From an uncultured Kangiella sp. (GTDB lineage: Bacteria; Pseudomonadota; Gammaproteobacteria; Enterobacterales; DSM-103792): a stretch of 9,505 nucleotides of DNA. The DNA lies in NCBI GenBank assembly GCA_946480585.1, contig CAMLKQ010000067.1, forward strand, positions 1-9,505, given 5' to 3'. A model generated the notes under the pieces. The model had not been told where the DNA came from. It searched no databases and saw only the letters and a list, made by a program, of their open reading frames with translations. Below, piece by piece: positions 7,001 through 9,505 of this stretch. Within the stretch, counting starts at the first letter, position 1. Each line of letters begins with the position of its first letter. Made by a program: the position numbers and the translations under genes.

Positions 7001-9121
7001 TTGGTCGATGTGCCGGCCAATACCGCGCGTCTGGTCGTGGATGTGCTGGAGAACAGCGCGACCACGGCCGTCGAGCTGTGGCGCCGCGGCTGGCTGACGG
7101 TATACGTCGGTATCGATGCCAATGGCAACGGTGTCGCCGACTACAACGACGAGTTGCTGTGCTTGTCCAACACCGAAATCGAACTGAACTATTGCAGCAT
7201 CAGCAATCCGGACGCCGGCCAGTACTGGATCGCGTTCAGCAACGTCCGCACGGGCTCGAGTGATGGCGAGGACATCGACATCATCGACAGCTACCGGGTG
7301 GCGACCGCCGTTGTGCCGGCACAAGCGGATAATCTGCAAGTGACTGGCCCTGCCAGCACCAATGGCAGCGCAGTCGCGCTCGATTTGAGCTGGGACATGC
7401 CGGAGCTGGAACCGGGTGATGTTGCCTACGCCGGGTTTGATGTCGGCTCGGCAGCGGTGCCGGGCAAAGTCGGTTTCGTGCCGATCAAGTTTGTCCGTGG
7501 TGTCAATGATGTCAGCTTGAGCATGAGTCAAACCCATGCGCGTCCGGGCGACCTCATCGATCTGCAGTTGCACGTGGTCGAGAACGTCAGCGGCGCCGAT
7601 CGGCAGTTTGACCTGAGCACCACCTTGCCGGCAGGACTGACGCTGATTCCGGAATCGGTGTCGCTCAACAAGTCTGCGCTGAAAAACGGTCTGGTCGTGG
7701 AAGGCAACACCATTCGCCTGACCGGCAGCCAGCGCAATTCGGCCGACTGGAGTCACGACTATGTCATTACCACCAGCACGATCGACGCCAGCTGCAGCAC
7801 GCCGGTGTATCGCTCGAATTCCGGCAGCAGTGCCGGCGGCTTTGTCGGTATGGTCAAGAATCTCGGCTTGACGCCGGATTTTGGTGGCAGTGCGTTCGAT
7901 TGGTACAACGACGAGTTCACCATTCCGCTGACCTATTTCTGGGGCAAGGGGTTGTCGCTGTACAACAACGACGCCAGCCTGACCTATCCGGAGTTGAAAG
8001 TGTCGCCGCAAGGTTGGGTGGCACTCGATCCGTGGGTCGGCATGCCGGCGGTCCATCAGAAATTCCCGTTCTATTCCTCGCCGTACACGCCGATGATTGG
8101 CGTGATGTGGAAAGGCAAGGCGATCGGTGCGGGCACCTGGTTCTCGCAAGACGTCAACGCCCTTGGTACGCCGCTAAACGTCGTTTGGGGCGACCCGGAG
8201 GCCACCTCTGGCATGGTGATGGCGCAGTCGACCACGACCAATGAACTGGTGTTCGAATGGGTCAATGCGCGCAGCCAGCAGTACAGCGTGTCGTGGGACG
8301 GCGCCGAATTCCTCGGCGAATCGAATGACCGTTACAGCTTTAACCTGATCCTGAATCCGGACACCCGGTTCGGTGATGGCGAATTCGAAATCATGATGGC
8401 CTATGGCGATCTGGATTTCGGCAGCGAAGACGGTGCCGGTTCAATCGGTGTGCACGGTCATCACGGTGCGCTCGACATCTTTGGTTATCCGTTCGAGTTC
8501 GAAAGCGGCAAGAGCTTTGCCTACAACGATCTCAAGACCAAGCTGTCGGATGAGCTGGTGGTTTGCTATGACTATGTCGGTCCGCAATCGAGCCAGTTCG
8601 ACATTCGCTTCCGGGCGCGGGTGGCGGAAACCGCTGCGGGTCAGACGCTGACGGTCAATACTGCCAGCGCGGTCAGTGGCATGGGCAATGTAACCGCGTC
8701 GGCCGTGCTCATCGTCAACGGCTCGCTGCAGGTGTATCCGATCGCCAATCAATCGGTGGTGGAGAACACACGGTTGAACGGCATCACGGTGAACTATCAC
8801 GACGCTGACGACGAACCGAATCTGATCACGGTCAGCGGCGCCCATGTCAGCGCAGTGGTGCATGACCATGCGCCCGGCGCCAGCATCGATCTGATCCCGG
8901 AAACGAACTTCGAGGGCAGCACGGTGGTCACGGTGACGGTGGCGGATGCCAGCAATCCAGCTGATCGCGCGTCGACCGAATTCACCTTGACGGTGACCAA
9001 GGGTGTCGACGTGAGCCAGCCGGCACCGACTTCCTCCGGTGGTGGTGGCGGTGGCTCCTTGCCGCTGGTGTCTGTTGGCGCCTTGGTGGCCTTGCTGCTG
9101 CTGCGCCGGCGCCAGCGTTGA
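4085..9121 (+). CDS. Large secreted S8 subtilisin-like serine protease with GlyGly-CTERM sorting tail
   Basis: A 1678-residue exported protease. The order is: signal peptide (about 1-26, 'MFHRRPIAVVVASALC...'); glutamine/serine-rich stretch; inhibitor I9-like propeptide (about 97-222) with a long charged helical insert; S8 catalytic domain (about 225-720) with D261 in 'ILDSG', H332 in 'NGHGSH', oxyanion N447 in 'SAGNFG' and S683 in 'SGTSMSSPHVAG'; a PA domain inserted at about 505-600. Then come a fibronectin-III-like part (about 790-900), a PPC-like part (about 980-1056) carrying a calcium-loop-like DANGNGVAD (1011-1019), a DUF11-like part (about 1140-1230), a nidogen-like sandwich (about 1266-1496) and a cadherin/Ig-like part (about 1549-1640). 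The tail has six glycines (1652-1657), a hydrophobic helix (1659-1673) and RRRQR, a GlyGly-CTERM signal. Such proteins are exported through Sec and type II secretion and cut by rhombosortase. Cysteines occur in close pairs, fitting disulfides. Catalytic assignment is firm; accessory domain names are by eye. Confidence 0.95.
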   Translation: MFHRRPIAVVVASALCVGAIATAVGAPTPRQPGSSPLQQIKMADLQQIASQRQGSSQASKTSMNSAAQPSRPGGRNQQVRPASSQEKFVAEANKTGEDVYIIRLHDLPVATYDGRVKGYAATAKSIVREQAKQQSSWSKWLNQGKSLLGLATEQKAREHAYKSYLAGKQAEAIRALRSKGVTGKVRMQFSDALNGFTMKLTQAQAKAIAALPEVAFVQRSEMLKLHTDRGPQFIGADAVWQGNTASGVEQRGEGVLVGILDSGINSDHPSFAATGADGYFVSNPLGSGNYLGDCATGVVTCNDKLIGVWSWPVITDTFGGIRPASGEDYNGHGSHTAGTTAGNVQYHVPLLGSVLGDGDGTPTGLEFPLVSGVAPRANLIAYQVCLPDGGCPTEAVVKAIDQAILDGVDVINFSIGGAERFPWQDATELAFLSAREAGISLSASAGNFGSGFYTVSHSSPWAMVVAASTHDRVLDIAPRSFSLSGGATTPPDFPSQSWTQFGGISATGITGTLVNAADFGDELCANGFAPGTFNINQIVVCKRGEVARLLKAFNVQAGGAGGFILVNAGYPDDDDAVINDTYPLPGIQLQSVDGQAMLAWMADGGTDHSATIGASVITAGINSDAGDILAEFSSRGPASTYSGHMVPHISGPGIDIFAPYADEHPFHPGAALSSDWAISSGTSMSSPHVAGAMALLKQAHPDWTASEIQSALMMTASETVRRDVNDWNTQGHPASQYRAGAGRVDVKAAVDSGLVMDETAANFRFANPQNGGDVKQLNLPQLVNNNCRDVCSWTRVVRATRDGSWTVSTDPMVFDRWMTGEGEMQVNGAKITVTPSSFSLQAGQTAVITVRADLSDTQFARDARLHVDAAEEIELWSNVRFTANDPSIASAHWPMSINFDHGPLPKELTISVHRDQGAYRVASAVLPAMAQTAYRSFGAIKADVETLALPQDIDHVPFIDDNDLSHGNVQFALVDVPANTARLVVDVLENSATTAVELWRRGWLTVYVGIDANGNGVADYNDELLCLSNTEIELNYCSISNPDAGQYWIAFSNVRTGSSDGEDIDIIDSYRVATAVVPAQADNLQVTGPASTNGSAVALDLSWDMPELEPGDVAYAGFDVGSAAVPGKVGFVPIKFVRGVNDVSLSMSQTHARPGDLIDLQLHVVENVSGADRQFDLSTTLPAGLTLIPESVSLNKSALKNGLVVEGNTIRLTGSQRNSADWSHDYVITTSTIDASCSTPVYRSNSGSSAGGFVGMVKNLGLTPDFGGSAFDWYNDEFTIPLTYFWGKGLSLYNNDASLTYPELKVSPQGWVALDPWVGMPAVHQKFPFYSSPYTPMIGVMWKGKAIGAGTWFSQDVNALGTPLNVVWGDPEATSGMVMAQSTTTNELVFEWVNARSQQYSVSWDGAEFLGESNDRYSFNLILNPDTRFGDGEFEIMMAYGDLDFGSEDGAGSIGVHGHHGALDIFGYPFEFESGKSFAYNDLKTKLSDELVVCYDYVGPQSSQFDIRFRARVAETAAGQTLTVNTASAVSGMGNVTASAVLIVNGSLQVYPIANQSVVENTRLNGITVNYHDADDEPNLITVSGAHVSAVVHDHAPGASIDLIPETNFEGSTVVTVTVADASNPADRASTEFTLTVTKGVDVSQPAPTSSGGGGGGSLPLVSVGALVALLLLRRRQR

Positions 9122-9157
9122 GCACGCCGTTCTTCCATTTCGTGCGTGTTTGAGATT

Positions 9158-9187
9158 GCGGCGGCCTTCTGGCTGCCGCTTTCATTT
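9158..9187 (+). terminator. Intrinsic terminator after the protease gene
   Basis: The stem gcggcggcc (9158-9166) pairs with ggctgccgc (9171-9179) with one G-U pair and a TTCT loop, followed by TTTCATTT. It starts 37 nt after the protease stop codon. The broken T-run makes it moderate in strength. Confidence 0.65.
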
Positions 9188-9317
9188 CCAGTTGGAAAAA
9201 CGCAATGCACGCGCGCTGGGTCGTGTATCGAAAAATCACGTATCGGGCAAGGCAGTGACGTCTATTGCCGGTGACCGAATTTGGCGCAAGACTTTCAAGC
9301 GATACCAGCGCAAGAAA

Positions 9318-9351
9318 AGCAAAAAGCCCGGGTTGGTCCGGGCTTTTTGCT
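9318..9351. terminator. Perfect 14-bp intrinsic terminator, usable in both directions
   Basis: The arms agcaaaaagcccgg (9318-9331) and ccgggctttttgct (9338-9351) are exact complements around a 6-nt loop. The GC core is flanked by A5 on one side and T5 on the other, so transcripts from either strand see a GC stem followed by U residues. It can back up the protease terminator on the plus strand and end a minus-strand transcript entering from beyond the window. Confidence 0.85.
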
Positions 9352-9505
9352 GGTGGTGCATTATGTCAGGTAGCGACTGCGAGCGGAAATGCATCGCTGC
9401 GGCAGCTGGCGGTCTGCACACACGCGTGCGGGCGTTCGACGGTGATTCGGTCGCCTGGACGCTGCTGGAATCAGGAAAAGACATCTGGCGGACAGGCATC
9501 CTTGC

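Larger units (their letters stand above)
9122..9505. other. Downstream stretch without an assignable gene
   Basis: This 384-nt stretch holds the two terminators and, between them, about 130 nt in which I see no gene, tRNA or repeat. After the second terminator (9352-9505) several frames are open. On plus, ATG 9363 runs open to the window end for 47 residues ('MSGSDCERKC...' to '...WRTGIL') with no clear ribosome binding site and directly behind a terminator. On minus, one frame is open from the edge to TAA at 9361-9363 and another from 9470 to TGA at 9366-9368. The stop positions just before a terminator favour the 3' end of a minus-strand gene, but the minus translations are not recognisable. 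The coding strand is undecided. Confidence 0.5.

Noticed and set aside
5834..8149. Very long antisense open frame (771 codons) under the protease gene
   Set aside because: Its codons lie exactly in register with the sense codons. Antisense stops would need TTA, CTA or TCA in the sense frame, which are rare in this GC-rich gene, so the frame stays open by codon bias. The translation is rich in R, H and A and resembles no family.
9038..9055. GGT-rich tract as a phase-variable repeat
   Set aside because: The units are mixed GGT and GGC codons and only six long; it is explained by the hexaglycine of the GlyGly-CTERM signal.
9236..9499. Minus-strand open frame of 87 codons at the right end
   Set aside because: It reads straight through the perfect terminator at 9318-9351 and has no recognisable family; most likely chance.

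Overview
The window looks like chromosomal DNA of a fairly GC-rich gammaproteobacterium. The evidence is an RstAB-like two-component pair next to a MipA/OmpV-family outer-membrane protein and a DUF3019-type periplasmic protein, plus a very large secreted subtilase ending in a GlyGly-CTERM (rhombosortase) sorting tail. Genus cannot be fixed from the sequence. No mobile elements, CRISPR arrays, tRNA or rRNA genes were seen.

Layout. (1) 1-510, plus strand: the C-terminal part of a LysR-type regulator cut off by the window edge. (2) 518-3823, minus strand: a compact apparent operon transcribed from high to low coordinates, mipA/ompV-like, then DUF3019 protein, then OmpR/RstA-like response regulator, then RstB-like sensor kinase. 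Spacing is 3 nt, a 20-nt overlap, then 113 nt containing a strong intercistronic hairpin. The kinase gene converges on the LysR gene with only 7 nt between stop codons. (3) 3824-4084: a 261-nt divergent intergenic region with a candidate minus-strand promoter and a near-palindromic 20-mer. (4) 4085-9121, plus strand: one 1678-residue multidomain S8 serine protease with a complete catalytic set. (5) 9122-9505: a terminator for the protease, a second perfect bidirectional-type terminator, and about 150 nt whose coding state cannot be decided.

How it may work together (inference): MipA-like and DUF3019 proteins are envelope components encoded upstream of, and translationally linked to, a response regulator and its membrane kinase, so they probably feed an envelope signal into the kinase or are its feedback targets. 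The divergent cell-surface protease shares the regulatory region and is a candidate target of the same regulator. The four-gene envelope/two-component module, with its uncharacterised DUF3019 member, is the most interesting part of the window.
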